From Cuniculiplasma divulgatum (GTDB taxonomy: Archaea > Thermoplasmatota > Thermoplasmata > Thermoplasmatales > Thermoplasmataceae), in assembly GCA_031200235.1 (NCBI GenBank), contig CP133595.1, forward strand, positions 558,001 to 622,000: a stretch of 64,000 nucleotides of DNA, in the 5' to 3' direction. Shown here one piece after another: positions 40,982 through 50,589 of the stretch (its first letter is position 1; each line of letters begins with the position of its first letter). The notes beneath the pieces are model-generated. The model was given only the letters and a program-made list of their open reading frames with translations. It ran no database searches and was not told the DNA's origin. The position numbers and the translations under genes are program-made.

Positions 40982-41797
40982 TCAGATGATCTCCACCTCG
41001 AATGGCTCAAGAAATCCCATTCTGAATGCCCTGGTGAAAAAGAGATCAAGGGCCTTCCTGCCCTGTTCCCCAAAATCAACGGAAAGTGGGTTAACGTACA
41101 TCTTGATGAATTTTCTCTCAAGCTCCATATCGGGATACCTGGCGTATTTCAGGGAATAGCGCACTGCATCGTCCTCATGCTGGAATCCATACTTGATTGA
41201 CGCGTCGAAGTCTGCCATGTATTTTTTTGCGTCTTCCATGGAAACGGCCTTCCTTATTGCATTGAATCCCAGAGGCACTGGAAGACTGCCTGCATATTTT
41301 TTCCACTGCTGGTAAAGGTCCATCACCTCCATGAGGCCTTTCTCCTTGAAGGTGAGCTGCTCGTCGTGAATTAGAACGCCTGCATCAGCCTGTCCCGACA
41401 GGACAGCTTCAGGTATAAGGTCAAACCTCATCTGCCTGAACTCCCTGGGTTCCGGCGCAAACATCCGGTAGAGCAGGAAAGATGAGGTGTATTCACCGGG
41501 GACTGCCACAACAGCTCTTGATAGATCAACATCCTTCCTGGCGATAACTTTTGGACCGTATGTCAGGCCAAAGCTGGCCCCAGATGAAGTCAGCCTGTAC
41601 CTGTCATGGAAGTGGGCATAACCTCCGGCGGAAATTGCAGTGACATCGTAAAGTTCCTTTGGGGCCTCCACATTCAGGGTCTCTATATCTTTAACAGTCT
41701 GCTGGTAATCGAATGCACATGGTATCTTTTTTTCGAACATTCCGTAGAACATGAATGAATCATCAGGGTCAGGCGTGTGCGCAATTCTGAATTTCAT
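40982..41797 (-). CDS. mqnD: MqnD-like 1,4-dihydroxy-6-naphthoate synthase
   Basis: 271 residues with a periplasmic-binding-protein-like fold. IAHTPDPDDSFMFYGMFEKKI is the MqnA/MqnD N-terminal signature (given as TPDPDDSFMFYGM), followed by AISAGGYAHFHDRY, SFGLTYGPKV and AGVLIHDEQL. In the futalosine pathway it opens cyclic dehypoxanthine futalosine to dihydroxynaphthoate for menaquinone synthesis. Other pathway genes are not in the window, so the assignment rests on family similarity. No signal peptide, consistent with a cytoplasmic enzyme. Confidence 0.82.
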   Translation of the reverse strand: MKFRIAHTPDPDDSFMFYGMFEKKIPCAFDYQQTVKDIETLNVEAPKELYDVTAISAGGYAHFHDRYRLTSSGASFGLTYGPKVIARKDVDLSRAVVAVPGEYTSSFLLYRMFAPEPREFRQMRFDLIPEAVLSGQADAGVLIHDEQLTFKEKGLMEVMDLYQQWKKYAGSLPVPLGFNAIRKAVSMEDAKKYMADFDASIKYGFQHEDDAVRYSLKYARYPDMELERKFIKMYVNPLSVDFGEQGRKALDLFFTRAFRMGFLEPFEVEII

Positions 41798-41972
41798 GAA
41801 TGGTAATCGCCCGATGTAACATAGCTTTTTCCTGAGACCGTACCTGCAGAGTTATTTGCATATGATGTTTTACCATCAAGCCAGACGTGTTACTGTGAAA
41901 AATACAAGTATCTTGAATTAAGCAGTCAGGTTATATAGCTGTCTGGAATCACATAATCTCCCGGGGAGTTTT

Positions 41973-42902
41973 ATGGAAAGGATTCTTATCGCTTTCGGAG
42001 GAAACGCACTTCTCAGGAATGGTGACGATTCCTCATATGTGATGCAGCTGCGGCGAGCCGTTGAGGCCATGGAGAAAATATGGAAAGTTGTTCTGGACAA
42101 CGAGGTGATCATTACCCATGGAAACGGGCCGCAGGTCGGAAACATACTGCTCCAGAACGAGCACTCACGGGATATTACGCATCCCATGCCGCTTCACGCC
42201 TGTGGCTCAATGTCGCAGGGGCTCATCGGCGAGATACTGATCACTGCATATGATGAAATGAAGTCTAGGTACGGCGTCTCAAAAGATGCAGCCGTAATAT
42301 TCACCAGGACTGTGGTTAATGAGGATGATGAGGCTTTTCACAACCCCAGTAAACCAATAGGCCCATATTACAGCAGCGAAGATGCAGGGAAGTATATGAA
42401 GGAGAGTGGCTGGGTCATGAAGGAGGAGCCCGGGAAGGGGTTCAGGAGAGTTGTGCCATCGCCATATCCAGTTGATATTGCTGAAAGATCCGCCATATTC
42501 TCAATGCTGGCGTCCGGATACCTGCCAATATGTGTTGGTGGAGGGGGGATTCCAGTAATAAAGACCGTGTCCGGATACAGAGGAGTGGATGCCGTGATTG
42601 ACAAGGATCTTGCTTCTTCCCTGATGGCAAACATCCTTGAAGCCCATAAATTTGTCATTCTTACAGATGTGGATGGAGTATACCTCAGGTACGGGAAGCC
42701 GGACCAGGAAAAGCTTGCAAGAATCAGTGCAGGCGATCTGAGGAAGCTTTACACCCAGGGTAGTTTCCCCGGAGGGAGCATCGGGCCGAAGGTCAGGGCT
42801 GCGCTGGAGTTTGTGGAACGGAACCACGGAATTTCAATAATTGGATCTCTTGACGATGCTTCAAATGTCATAGCCGGGAAATCGGGCACTGTTGTCTACT
42901 GA
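41973..42902 (+). CDS. arcC: Carbamate kinase
   Basis: 309-residue amino-acid-kinase-fold enzyme that reversibly makes ATP from carbamoyl phosphate. LIAFGGNALLRNG (about 5-17), ITHGNGPQVGNIL (about 48-60), CVGGGGIPVI, AVIDKDLASSLMA and LTDVDGVYLRYG are the family blocks. In archaea it can serve purine/arginine fermentation or carbamoyl phosphate supply. A TATA-like ggttatatagc is about 35 nt upstream. Its 3' end overlaps the convergent phosphoribosyltransferase gene by 7 nt. Confidence 0.93.
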   Translation: MERILIAFGGNALLRNGDDSSYVMQLRRAVEAMEKIWKVVLDNEVIITHGNGPQVGNILLQNEHSRDITHPMPLHACGSMSQGLIGEILITAYDEMKSRYGVSKDAAVIFTRTVVNEDDEAFHNPSKPIGPYYSSEDAGKYMKESGWVMKEEPGKGFRRVVPSPYPVDIAERSAIFSMLASGYLPICVGGGGIPVIKTVSGYRGVDAVIDKDLASSLMANILEAHKFVILTDVDGVYLRYGKPDQEKLARISAGDLRKLYTQGSFPGGSIGPKVRAALEFVERNHGISIIGSLDDASNVIAGKSGTVVY

Positions 42903-43558
42903 ACTACCGCTTTCTCTGGCAGCCTGAATTTCCCGGATTTGAGGACCAGCTTGCCTGCAGTGACAAAATCATCCAGTACCTTCTTCAGGTGCTTCTGAGG
43001 GATGACAAGCTCGAAATTCTCCAGAAGGAGATCCGTAACCTGTTCAAGAGATGATTCTTTCCTGAGTACCTTTGACAGAAGGTTGTCAACGTCCTCATAT
43101 ACATTCCACGGGAAGATGAACCATGCCCAGTTCTTCTCTGTAATCTCCTCGCCGTAAAAATCAGGAACAAAACTGGATCTTGTTATGTGCAGCATGGTGG
43201 CGGTCTTCACCTCTGCAGGATTCTGCTTCATGACAAATTCATGGGCAAGCTTCATGCTCTGTCCGGTGTCTGTTATATCATCCACAATGAGCACACGCTT
43301 TCCCTTGATATTAAGCACGCCGGGATCCCTGAGGACAGCCTTGCCGTCCTGGGTGGCAGTTATTCCCCAGTGCTCCGTCTTTATGGAGAGTAAATCCTTA
43401 ATCCACAGTGAATCGGAGAGAATTCTGGCCGGAACAAGTCCACCACGTGACAATCCTATAATGAGATCCGGACTGAACGTGTTCACAATCTGTTTCCTGA
43501 CTTCATCACACCATCTTTCTATATCATCCCATGAGACTGCCTTTGCCCTGAACTCCAT
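42896..43558 (-). CDS. Purine-type phosphoribosyltransferase
   Basis: 220 residues. The PRPP loop is VLIVDDITDTGQSM (about 89-102), preceded by IIGLSRGGLVPARIL, the pyrophosphate loop of Gpt/Hpt-like enzymes. A C-terminal extension of about 70 residues (after FPWNVYED) is predicted helical and is found in archaeal homologues annotated as hypoxanthine/xanthine phosphoribosyltransferase. Probably purine salvage. Overlaps the end of carbamate kinase tail to tail. Confidence 0.87.
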   Translation of the reverse strand: MEFRAKAVSWDDIERWCDEVRKQIVNTFSPDLIIGLSRGGLVPARILSDSLWIKDLLSIKTEHWGITATQDGKAVLRDPGVLNIKGKRVLIVDDITDTGQSMKLAHEFVMKQNPAEVKTATMLHITRSSFVPDFYGEEITEKNWAWFIFPWNVYEDVDNLLSKVLRKESSLEQVTDLLLENFELVIPQKHLKKVLDDFVTAGKLVLKSGKFRLPEKAVVQ

Positions 43559-43638
43559 TCTTAACCTCCTTGATATCCTCTGCTTAGCTTAAAATTTCCC
43601 CACGGTGAAAGCCACCGCAGGGCATTACGTGATTGCGT

Positions 43639-46335
43639 TCAGGCTGGAATCCTGGTTTTCCCGGCTTTGGGTGCCGGCTCTTCATCACTTATGGCAGCCC
43701 TGGCCGCTGCAAGCCTGGCTATTGGTATTCTGAATGGAGAAGCCGACACGTAGTCAAGACCAATCCTGCTGCAGAATGCAACCGTATCCGGATCGCCACC
43801 GTGCTCCCCGCAGATTCCCACCTCAAGTTCAGGATTTGTCTCCCTACCCTTCCTGACAGCTATTTTCATGAGTTCCCCGACACCAGACTGGTCTATTGTG
43901 CTGAAGGGATCGTTCTCAAGTATTCCCTCCTCAATGTACCTTGCCAGGAATTTTCCCTCTGCGTCATCACGGCTGTATCCGAAGGTCATCTGTGTGAGGT
44001 CGTTGGTTCCAAAGGAGAAAAAGTCAGCATAGCGCGCAATTTCGTCTGCGGTTATGCATGCGCGCGGGATCTCTATCATAGTCCCGAACTTGTATTCCAC
44101 ACTTTCATCAGGATCCTCACTCTTCACCACCTTTTCAAGCCTTTCCCTGAGGACCCTGATCTCGCTCCTGTGCCCAACCAAAGGTATCATTATCTCCGGG
44201 AAGATTTTCTTTCCTTCAGACTGTACCTGCATTGCAGCCCGGATTATGGCCCTCACCTGCATTTCGTAGATCTCAGGATAGCTGATGCCAAGCCTGCATC
44301 CACGGAATCCAAGCATGGGATTGAATTCTTCTAGGTTCTTTATGGCCGTGTAAATCCTTTCCGTGTCCTGGAGTTTCTTCCTATCTTCATTGGTGGCTTT
44401 CCCGCTCTTAGCCGCATTCCTGAGATCATACATCTCCTTTATTACCTCCTCTTTGTCCGGGAGGAACTCGTGAAGCGGTGGATCCAGCAGCCTTATTATG
44501 ACGGGAAAACCTTCCATTGTCCTGAAAAATTCGGTGAAATCATGTATCTGCATTGGAAGAAGTCTGTCAAGATGGCTTATTCTTTCCTCGGTACTTGAGC
44601 TCATGATCATCTCCCTCATGATGGGAAGCCTGTCGCTGCCCAGGAACATTCTCTCAGTCCTGGCGAGCCCTATGCCTTCAGCTCCAAGTTTCCTGGCTTC
44701 AATAGCTTCCTCCGGTGTATTGGCGTTTGCCCTGACACCTATTTTCCTGAATCGATCCGCCCATGAAAGTACGATGTCCATGTCCGTGTTTGATCCCGGT
44801 GCCTCCGTTTCAACAGTTCCAAGGTAAAATTCGCCTGAAGTCCCGTCTACCGTTATGATATCTCCTTCCTTAACTGTGATATCCCCCGATACCATCTTTC
44901 GTTCGGCAACATTCACCTTGATTGATTCTGCGCCAACAACCGCGGGCTTTCCCATGGCCCTTGCCACCACGGCCGCATGGGAAGTCATCCCCCCTTTCTG
45001 CGTCAGGAATCCTTTTGAAACCACCATGCCCCTCACATCATCTGCAGTGGTCTCCGGCCTCACCAGTATGAGGGGTTTCTTCTCCTTGGACAGCTCGATT
45101 GCTCTTTCGGATGAAAATACTGCCTGTCCGGTAGCGGCCCCCGGTGAAGCTGGCAGACCATTTCCCAGGACTGTTTCCTTTCCCGTCCTTTTCACCTGAG
45201 GGTGCATCAGGGAATCAAGCATCCTGGGTGTTATTCTCATCACGGCATCCCTTTCGGTCAGGATTCCTTCCGAAACCATATCCCTGGCTATCTTCAGAGC
45301 GGCCTTTGCAGTTCTCTTCCCGGACCTGGTCTGGAGAAGATAGAAGACATCGTCCTCCACAGTAAACTCAATATCCTGCATGTCTCCATAGTGCTTTTCC
45401 AGCTTTTCTGCTGAATCCAGCAGCGCCCTGTAAGCAGATGGCAGCTCCCTGGACATATCGGATATGTGGCGTGGGGTCCTGATACCCGATACTACGTCCT
45501 CGCCCTGAGCGTTAACCAGATATTCTGCAAAAAGTACCTTTTCGCCTGAGTTTGGGTTCCTTGTGAATGCAACCCCGGTGGCAGATCTGGGGCCCGTGTT
45601 TCCAAAGACCATGGAAACTATGCTCACAGCCGTCCCCATCCATTCACCTATGCCATTCTCCTTCCTGTAAACCTGTGCCCGGGGAGAATTCCAGGAACGG
45701 AATACGGCCTCTATGGCCTGTTCCATCTGTTCCTTGACATCCTGCGGGAAAACCTTTCCATGGGCTTCGTAGATTCCACCGTAAATCTTTATGAGATCTG
45801 ATATGTCTGCAGAATCCAGGTCGGTGTCGAACTTTCTTCCACGCTGCTCCTTGATTTTTTCAAGGGCATCTGAAAATTCTCTGCTGTCAATTCCCAGAAC
45901 GATTGATCCAAACATCTGAATCAGCCTTCTGTAGGAATCCAGCGCAAATCTCCTGTTTCCTGAACGTTTTGCCAGGCCCTTTAGTGTTTCGCTGTTCAGG
46001 CCCACATTGAGAACTGTGTCCATCATTCCGGGCATGCTGACCGGTGCGCCGGATCTGACTGAAACAAGCAGGGGGTTTTCCGGATCACCGAATCTTCGTC
46101 CCGACTGCTTTTCAACTTGCTTGAGCGCAGTCCATACCTGGTCCATCATTCCGGCCGGAAAGTCCTCTGCCTTCAGGTATTCCCTGCAGGCCTCTGTGGT
46201 TATGGTGAAACCGGGAGGGACATTCAGTCCGATTCGGGTCATCTCTGCAAGCCCGGCTCCCTTTCCACCCAGCAGATCCACCATTTCCTTGCTTCCTTCC
46301 TGGAACAGGTAAACGTATTTTCTATCTTTGTTCAC
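43639..46335 (-). CDS. ppdK: Pyruvate, phosphate dikinase
   Basis: 898 residues, full length. Interconverts pyruvate + ATP + Pi with PEP + AMP + PPi, a glycolytic/gluconeogenic node. N-terminal ATP-grasp domain (FQEGSKEMVDLLGGKGAGLAE, ending in VSVRSGAPVSMPGMMDT), the phosphohistidine in GGMTSHAAVVARAMG (about 455), and the C-terminal barrel with RTERMFLG and VGICGEHGG (catalytic Cys about 842). GTG start at 46335; a minus-strand TATA-like gttatttatgc about 25 nt upstream indicates a leaderless GTG start. Confidence 0.96.
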   Translation of the reverse strand: MNKDRKYVYLFQEGSKEMVDLLGGKGAGLAEMTRIGLNVPPGFTITTEACREYLKAEDFPAGMMDQVWTALKQVEKQSGRRFGDPENPLLVSVRSGAPVSMPGMMDTVLNVGLNSETLKGLAKRSGNRRFALDSYRRLIQMFGSIVLGIDSREFSDALEKIKEQRGRKFDTDLDSADISDLIKIYGGIYEAHGKVFPQDVKEQMEQAIEAVFRSWNSPRAQVYRKENGIGEWMGTAVSIVSMVFGNTGPRSATGVAFTRNPNSGEKVLFAEYLVNAQGEDVVSGIRTPRHISDMSRELPSAYRALLDSAEKLEKHYGDMQDIEFTVEDDVFYLLQTRSGKRTAKAALKIARDMVSEGILTERDAVMRITPRMLDSLMHPQVKRTGKETVLGNGLPASPGAATGQAVFSSERAIELSKEKKPLILVRPETTADDVRGMVVSKGFLTQKGGMTSHAAVVARAMGKPAVVGAESIKVNVAERKMVSGDITVKEGDIITVDGTSGEFYLGTVETEAPGSNTDMDIVLSWADRFRKIGVRANANTPEEAIEARKLGAEGIGLARTERMFLGSDRLPIMREMIMSSSTEERISHLDRLLPMQIHDFTEFFRTMEGFPVIIRLLDPPLHEFLPDKEEVIKEMYDLRNAAKSGKATNEDRKKLQDTERIYTAIKNLEEFNPMLGFRGCRLGISYPEIYEMQVRAIIRAAMQVQSEGKKIFPEIMIPLVGHRSEIRVLRERLEKVVKSEDPDESVEYKFGTMIEIPRACITADEIARYADFFSFGTNDLTQMTFGYSRDDAEGKFLARYIEEGILENDPFSTIDQSGVGELMKIAVRKGRETNPELEVGICGEHGGDPDTVAFCSRIGLDYVSASPFRIPIARLAAARAAISDEEPAPKAGKTRIPA

Positions 46336-46693
46336 AATTGTTCATCCCAGAGCATAAATAACTTTTTGTTCGCAATTGGTCTGTGATCGCCTTAACAGAT
46401 TAATATTGGACAGATGTTATTTTTAAGAGGGCTTCCATTGTTTGTTTTTCTGAAAAATTCACGAAATCATTAAATATAATGTGAACGCTTAGATATGAAT
46501 TCACCAGAACATTATTCGAAAGGGTGAGTTCCCTCATGAGATTGTTCGGGAAACGCTGTGAATTGCTGTTCCCATAAACGTATGCGGCTCAAGTTTTTCT
46601 GGACACATGATATTAATTCTTTTCTGAAAAAGTAGAAAATTGAAAGATCTGAGAGTCCAAAACAGTTTAATAGGCCGTTTAATATATTCATCA
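46336..46693. other. Gene-free interval
   Basis: 358 bp between divergent ppdK and the stomatin gene. It carries the ppdK promoter at its left and an AT-rich tttaata box about 25 nt before the stomatin ATG at its right. The middle (about 46500-46610) has several small inverted repeats (gggaa ... ttccc type), but I cannot support an RNA gene. Confidence 0.4.
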
Positions 46694-47509
46694 ATGAGCG
46701 GGCTCGATATTTTTCTGATAATAATAGTGCTTATTATCCTGATAATCCTGCTTTCCGGCCTTCATATCCTGAAGGAATGGGAAAGAGGCGCTGTGTTCAC
46801 CCTTGGAAGATTTTCCATGCTTAAGGGGCCAGGCGTGATTTATGTGTGGCCAATCGTAAGCAAGGTAAACCCCATCCTCTCAACGAGGATTCAGGTTGTA
46901 TCATTCAAGACAGAAAGCACATTCACCAAGGATAATGTTCCAATCAATGTTGATGCTGTAATGTATTTCCAGATTGTGGATCCGCAGAAGGCTGTCCTCA
47001 ATGTGGATAACTTCGCAGCTGCCACAAACTATTCCGCACAGACGACCCTCAGGGAAGTCCTTGGAAAGAGTTCCTTTGATGAAGTCCTTTCTGAGAGGGA
47101 AAAGATTGGTGAGGCAGCCAGACAGATCATAGATGAGAAGACCGAAAACTGGGGAATTAAAGTTTCATCCGTTGAAATAAGGGACGTTGTGGTTCCGCAG
47201 AACCTCCAGGAGGCCATGTCCAGGCAGGCATCGGCCGAGAGGGAAAGAAGATCAAGGGTAACTCTGGCACTTGCTGAGGTTGAGGCCGCCCAGAAGATGG
47301 TTGAGGCTGCAAACCAGTATTCAGATAATCCCACAGCTTTCCAGCTAAGGTGGATGAACATACTTTATGAAATAGGACTTGAGGGCAAGGGAACACTGAT
47401 GATGATACCTGCCAACACCCCTGCAGTTGGGACATTCAATGCAATGTCCATACTGGGCATGGAGAACCAAGTCAAGGCAAATCTTGAGAGGGAGAAGTCT
47501 TCCCATTAA
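46694..47509 (+). CDS. Stomatin/prohibitin (SPFH) family membrane protein
   Basis: 271 residues from ATG 46694 (MSGLDIFLII); an upstream TTG would add 18 residues but lies before the promoter-like box. One N-terminal hydrophobic helix, then the SPFH domain (ILKEWERGAVFTLGRF ... GPGVIYVWPIV ... ALREVLGK-like TTLREVLGKSSFDEVLSER), and a coiled-coil region (RQASAERERRSRV) before the C-terminal oligomerisation part. Scaffold of membrane microdomains; often paired with an NfeD protease gene, which is not seen here. Overlaps ksgA by 38 nt, tail to tail. Confidence 0.92.
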   Translation: MSGLDIFLIIIVLIILIILLSGLHILKEWERGAVFTLGRFSMLKGPGVIYVWPIVSKVNPILSTRIQVVSFKTESTFTKDNVPINVDAVMYFQIVDPQKAVLNVDNFAAATNYSAQTTLREVLGKSSFDEVLSEREKIGEAARQIIDEKTENWGIKVSSVEIRDVVVPQNLQEAMSRQASAERERRSRVTLALAEVEAAQKMVEAANQYSDNPTAFQLRWMNILYEIGLEGKGTLMMIPANTPAVGTFNAMSILGMENQVKANLEREKSSH

Positions 47510-48242
47510 AGTAACGCCTTGCAATATCCAGAAGCTCAGCGGGGGTGAAGTCATCAACCCTCTTTTCACCAATTTCACCGGGAAGCCCATCCAGGATGCT
47601 TGATAATTTTTTTCTTCTCTTTGAGAAAATATCCCTGAAAATAGGATCTGCTTTTCGCAGGTCCCCCAGGTTTGCATCTGGCCTGGGAGTTATGCGGATT
47701 ATTCTTGAATTTACCTTTGGAGCTGGCGTGAAACAGGTGCGTGGAACATTTCTAACGCTTTTGATGACGTACCTCAGCTGTGCATTCACACTGATCCTGG
47801 AATAGGATTTATCTCCGGGGCCGGCAAGCAGCCGCTGGGCAAATTCTTCCTGAAACATGAGTACTGCTGCCCTGAACCCGAACGATTCAAGCCGGAACAG
47901 TATTGGCGATGATATCTGGTATGGGACATTGCCCATGATTCCATCGTATTGGCCAGGTTCAAACTCAAGAAAATCTTCCTTAACAACTCTGAGCCTGCCT
48001 TCTTGAATCTCGTTTCCGAATCTTGTGGAGAGGTTTTCAACAAACCTGTGATCGCTTTCAACAGCAGTTACCATGTATCCGCTGTCCAGAAGTACCCCTG
48101 TTATGATTCCGCCGCCGGGTCCAACTTCAAGTATGTGGCTCCCTGCAGGAAGATCAAGTGCCCTCACCTCAAGGGATGCAATGTTTTTGTCGGAAAGAAA
48201 AACCTGCCCATATCTTCTTGTGTATTTGTGATCCTGTTTCAA
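47472..48242 (-). CDS. ksgA: rRNA adenine-N6,N6-dimethyltransferase KsgA/Dim1
   Basis: 256 residues. Dimethylates two adjacent adenines at the 3' end of 16S rRNA during 30S maturation. GQVFLSDKNI at the N-terminus, SAM-binding LEVGPGGGIIT (about 38-48), acidic loop AVESDHRF, and catalytic NVPYQISSPIL (about 104-114). Last gene of the rpl21e-rpoF-DUF655-ksgA string common in Euryarchaeota. Gap to the DUF655 gene is 1 nt. Confidence 0.95.
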   Translation of the reverse strand: MKQDHKYTRRYGQVFLSDKNIASLEVRALDLPAGSHILEVGPGGGIITGVLLDSGYMVTAVESDHRFVENLSTRFGNEIQEGRLRVVKEDFLEFEPGQYDGIMGNVPYQISSPILFRLESFGFRAAVLMFQEEFAQRLLAGPGDKSYSRISVNAQLRYVIKSVRNVPRTCFTPAPKVNSRIIRITPRPDANLGDLRKADPIFRDIFSKRRKKLSSILDGLPGEIGEKRVDDFTPAELLDIARRYFNGKTSPSQDLP

Positions 48243-48243
48243 G

Positions 48244-48792
48244 TTATCTTGCCACGAAGAGCTTGTGTTTCTCGTATCTTTCCTGAAGTTCCTGGACTAT
48301 CCTGCTTGCCACCATTTTCTGTGGATTATGAATTGTCTTGACCCGATCAGCAAGATCCTGGAAACTGGCAAATGGCTTCTTCTTCCTTTCCTCAATTATG
48401 GTCCACATGGTCTTGTTTCCCAGTCCCGGAAGAAGTTCCAGCGAATGCATTCTTGCGTTGATGGATTCTGCCTCGTTGAAGAATTTTATGAAATCCGGTT
48501 CCCTCTTGTTCACAATCCCTTCCAGAACAAATGGAAGCTCATTCTGGGCAGCGCTTGTGAGGTCAGCATATGATATGCGGCGTTTGACGGAAAGTACCTT
48601 ATCCCTGAGTTTTGGCTCCTTGCCTATGTAAATGCGATCCCCTATTGTTATAACAGCATTTTCCTTGGGGATGATCTCAAGAAGCTTGAATTCTGTCTCA
48701 CCCACTGCAAGAACCAGAGGAGTCTTGCGGTACCCCTTGTCCTCTGATCTGCCCTGAGGCAGGTAATCTATGACATAGGCGTATTCTTCCAA
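48244..48792 (-). CDS. DUF655 family RNA-binding-like protein
   Basis: 182 residues. Typical N-terminus EEYAYVIDYLPQG and the HhH-like ending LLPGLGNKTMWTIIEERKKKPFASFQDL (about 118-145), which suggests nucleic-acid binding. Function not established, but the gene is consistently placed between rpoF and ksgA, suggesting a role in rRNA or translation-linked processes. Here it ends one nt before ksgA starts. Confidence 0.93.
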   Translation of the reverse strand: MEEYAYVIDYLPQGRSEDKGYRKTPLVLAVGETEFKLLEIIPKENAVITIGDRIYIGKEPKLRDKVLSVKRRISYADLTSAAQNELPFVLEGIVNKREPDFIKFFNEAESINARMHSLELLPGLGNKTMWTIIEERKKKPFASFQDLADRVKTIHNPQKMVASRIVQELQERYEKHKLFVAR

Positions 48793-48809
48793 AAATAATA
48801 ACCTCCAGT

Positions 48810-49115
48810 TTAATCGTCACTGAAATAGCTAATGAGGTTATTTAAATCTTGCTCGGGTAAAATAACGCTGTAGCCAGAAAGTATGCTCACTGCCTCTTCC
48901 TTTGTCTTGGGGCGGAGGTCAACAAGCTTTACTGCTACTTTCTCTGAAAGCTTATATGTTTTCATGAGCTCTGAAATATCCTTCTGGGCATCCTTGGCCT
49001 TCACCTTCAGGAATGCCTCGCAGTATGCCAGGTTGTCCGCTTCAGGCGGAGTGTGCTCCCTGGATTTTGAGAGTATCTCATAAGCCTCGGAAACTGGTAC
49101 GTACTTGCTTTTCAT
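48810..49115 (-). CDS. rpoF: RNA polymerase subunit F (Rpb4 homologue)
   Basis: 101 residues. Forms the stalk of archaeal RNA polymerase with RpoE. EAYEILSKSRE, YCEAFLKVKAKDAQKDISELM and the HRDC-like C-terminal (KLVDLRPKTKEEAVSILSGY) are characteristic, each visible as shorter blocks. Starts directly at the stop of rpl21e (49115/49116), so the two are cotranscribed. Confidence 0.93.
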   Translation of the reverse strand: MKSKYVPVSEAYEILSKSREHTPPEADNLAYCEAFLKVKAKDAQKDISELMKTYKLSEKVAVKLVDLRPKTKEEAVSILSGYSVILPEQDLNNLISYFSDD

Positions 49116-49415
49116 TTAGTTCCCACTAATTCTCTTGAGATGAACGGGACCAGCCAGTATCTGCTTGTGAACTCCGCCGATCTTCACGGTGACCAGGTAA
49201 CATCCACCCTGCTTTCCAGTGATCCTGCCTGTAAGGCCCTGAAAACCATGATAAGGCATCCCTGCATGAATGGACGGCTCAATATTTATAGCTGCAAGAT
49301 CCCCTTCCTTGAACTCCTGAAGAAAACGCGTTACCGCAGGGAGTCCTCTTTCATTATATCGTTTTGTCATTTTGCTTCTGGAGCCCGCTCTAGAGCCATG
49401 CGACATCTTAACCAT
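49116..49415 (-). CDS. rpl21e: 50S ribosomal protein eL21
   Basis: 99 residues (or 96 from the second Met, 49406). HGSRAGSRSKMTK at the N-terminus, then GDLAAINIEPSIHAGMPYHGFQGLTGRI (seen as IHAGMPYHGFQG) typical of eL21. Starts 9 nt after the pus10 stop, first of the rpl21e-rpoF-DUF655-ksgA unit. Confidence 0.95.
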   Translation of the reverse strand: MVKMSHGSRAGSRSKMTKRYNERGLPAVTRFLQEFKEGDLAAINIEPSIHAGMPYHGFQGLTGRITGKQGGCYLVTVKIGGVHKQILAGPVHLKRISGN

Positions 49416-49424
49416 TAATTCACC

Positions 49425-50585
49425 TTACCTGTATATCCAGATCACATCCAGAGACTGAACCCTCAATGGAGATCCATATTCATCGGATAGGCTTGGATTT
49501 GTTCGTCCCTCATCACCGTGAATCAGTTCCTTAATGTAAGTGCCAGCTTCGGCCCTTACCACGCAGACCGCAGTATTCCCGGAAATCTGCTCCAGAACCA
49601 TCTCCCTGATGTTCCTTCTCCTGATCAGATCTGATCTTCTGCTGGATACCCTTAATGGTGTCCTTTGATAAATATCTTTTCCAGATAGTCGTGATACCGC
49701 CTGCGCAAATTTCTGCGGATCCAGCGGATTGTCTGCAGTGATGGTCACCCTGTAGGATTTCTCATGATTTGCCCCCTTGATCTTTACCACGGTTTCGCGT
49801 GACGTGAAAGTGAGATTGTTAACGGCAATGTCCCCCGTCATGTTAATTTCGTCGCGGATCGTCATGAGGTTAATGGATCTCTTCCTGGGATTCTGGGCCT
49901 CCAGAACAAATTCCCTGCCATTCCCCTGCATCCTGACATCCACGTCCTCACGCCCTGCGCCGTGCAGGAAGTAGTTTGTGCAGAGAGAGTGTTTCATTAC
50001 AACATCGCCGATGATCTGCTCAACAGAAACCCCATTGTTGTCCTGGTGTATCCAGCGCGTCTGCGGGATGCCGCGCCTGTTCTTGATATAATTGCCGTAT
50101 ATGTAGAGGCTTCTGATTTCCAGCTTAACCTGGTAGTACTCCAAGTCAAAGTGAAACGTAATATCCGGAGATATCTTGTCCACTGACTTTCCTGTGCGGT
50201 CGGAGATGGCTTTGCCCACCTCCCTGTTGAACTCCTTTTTTATGGATTCTCCTATGTTTCCAAAAAACCCCTGCAGGATGGCTTCTTCATCTGTTACCTC
50301 ACGGGGGAACGCGCTTCCTGCCAGAAATGTACCGAATTCATACCCGGATGATTCATTGATGGCCAGATTCACGAAATCGTCCATGCGACTGAATACTGAC
50401 CTGCAGATTGAGCACCTGTCTTCTTCCACAATGGCAATATTATTTTTTGAAAGTATGGGATAGGATTCAGAAAGATGAACCCTGCCACGTTCAACATTGG
50501 ATAATCCATGCCCGATGGTGGCATATGCCCTGCCAAGGCATCTTAAACAGATGGAGAAATGCTGGTCCCCGGAGAAACCTTGCAT
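49425..50585 (-). CDS. pus10: tRNA pseudouridine synthase Pus10
   Basis: 386 residues. Makes pseudouridine 54 and 55 in archaeal tRNAs. N-terminal THUMP-like/zinc part with CLRC and CSIC pairs (about 13-16 and 58-61), the catalytic aspartate in GAGREDVDVRMQGNG (second Asp, about 217), and the C-terminal AGTYIKELIHGDEGRTNPSL. Length is typical of archaeal Pus10. Starts 4 nt after the rpoP stop. Confidence 0.94.
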   Translation of the reverse strand: MQGFSGDQHFSICLRCLGRAYATIGHGLSNVERGRVHLSESYPILSKNNIAIVEEDRCSICRSVFSRMDDFVNLAINESSGYEFGTFLAGSAFPREVTDEEAILQGFFGNIGESIKKEFNREVGKAISDRTGKSVDKISPDITFHFDLEYYQVKLEIRSLYIYGNYIKNRRGIPQTRWIHQDNNGVSVEQIIGDVVMKHSLCTNYFLHGAGREDVDVRMQGNGREFVLEAQNPRKRSINLMTIRDEINMTGDIAVNNLTFTSRETVVKIKGANHEKSYRVTITADNPLDPQKFAQAVSRLSGKDIYQRTPLRVSSRRSDLIRRRNIREMVLEQISGNTAVCVVRAEAGTYIKELIHGDEGRTNPSLSDEYGSPLRVQSLDVIWIYR

Positions 50586-50589
50586 AATA

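Noticed and set aside
43633-44334. 233-codon plus-strand frame opposite pyruvate phosphate dikinase
   Set aside because: Long only because the real gene has few antisense stops; the PPDK C-terminal barrel is intact on the other strand.
46500-46620. Structured RNA (for example SRP RNA) between ppdK and the stomatin gene
   Set aside because: Some small inverted repeats, but no conserved SRP or C/D-box elements could be identified.
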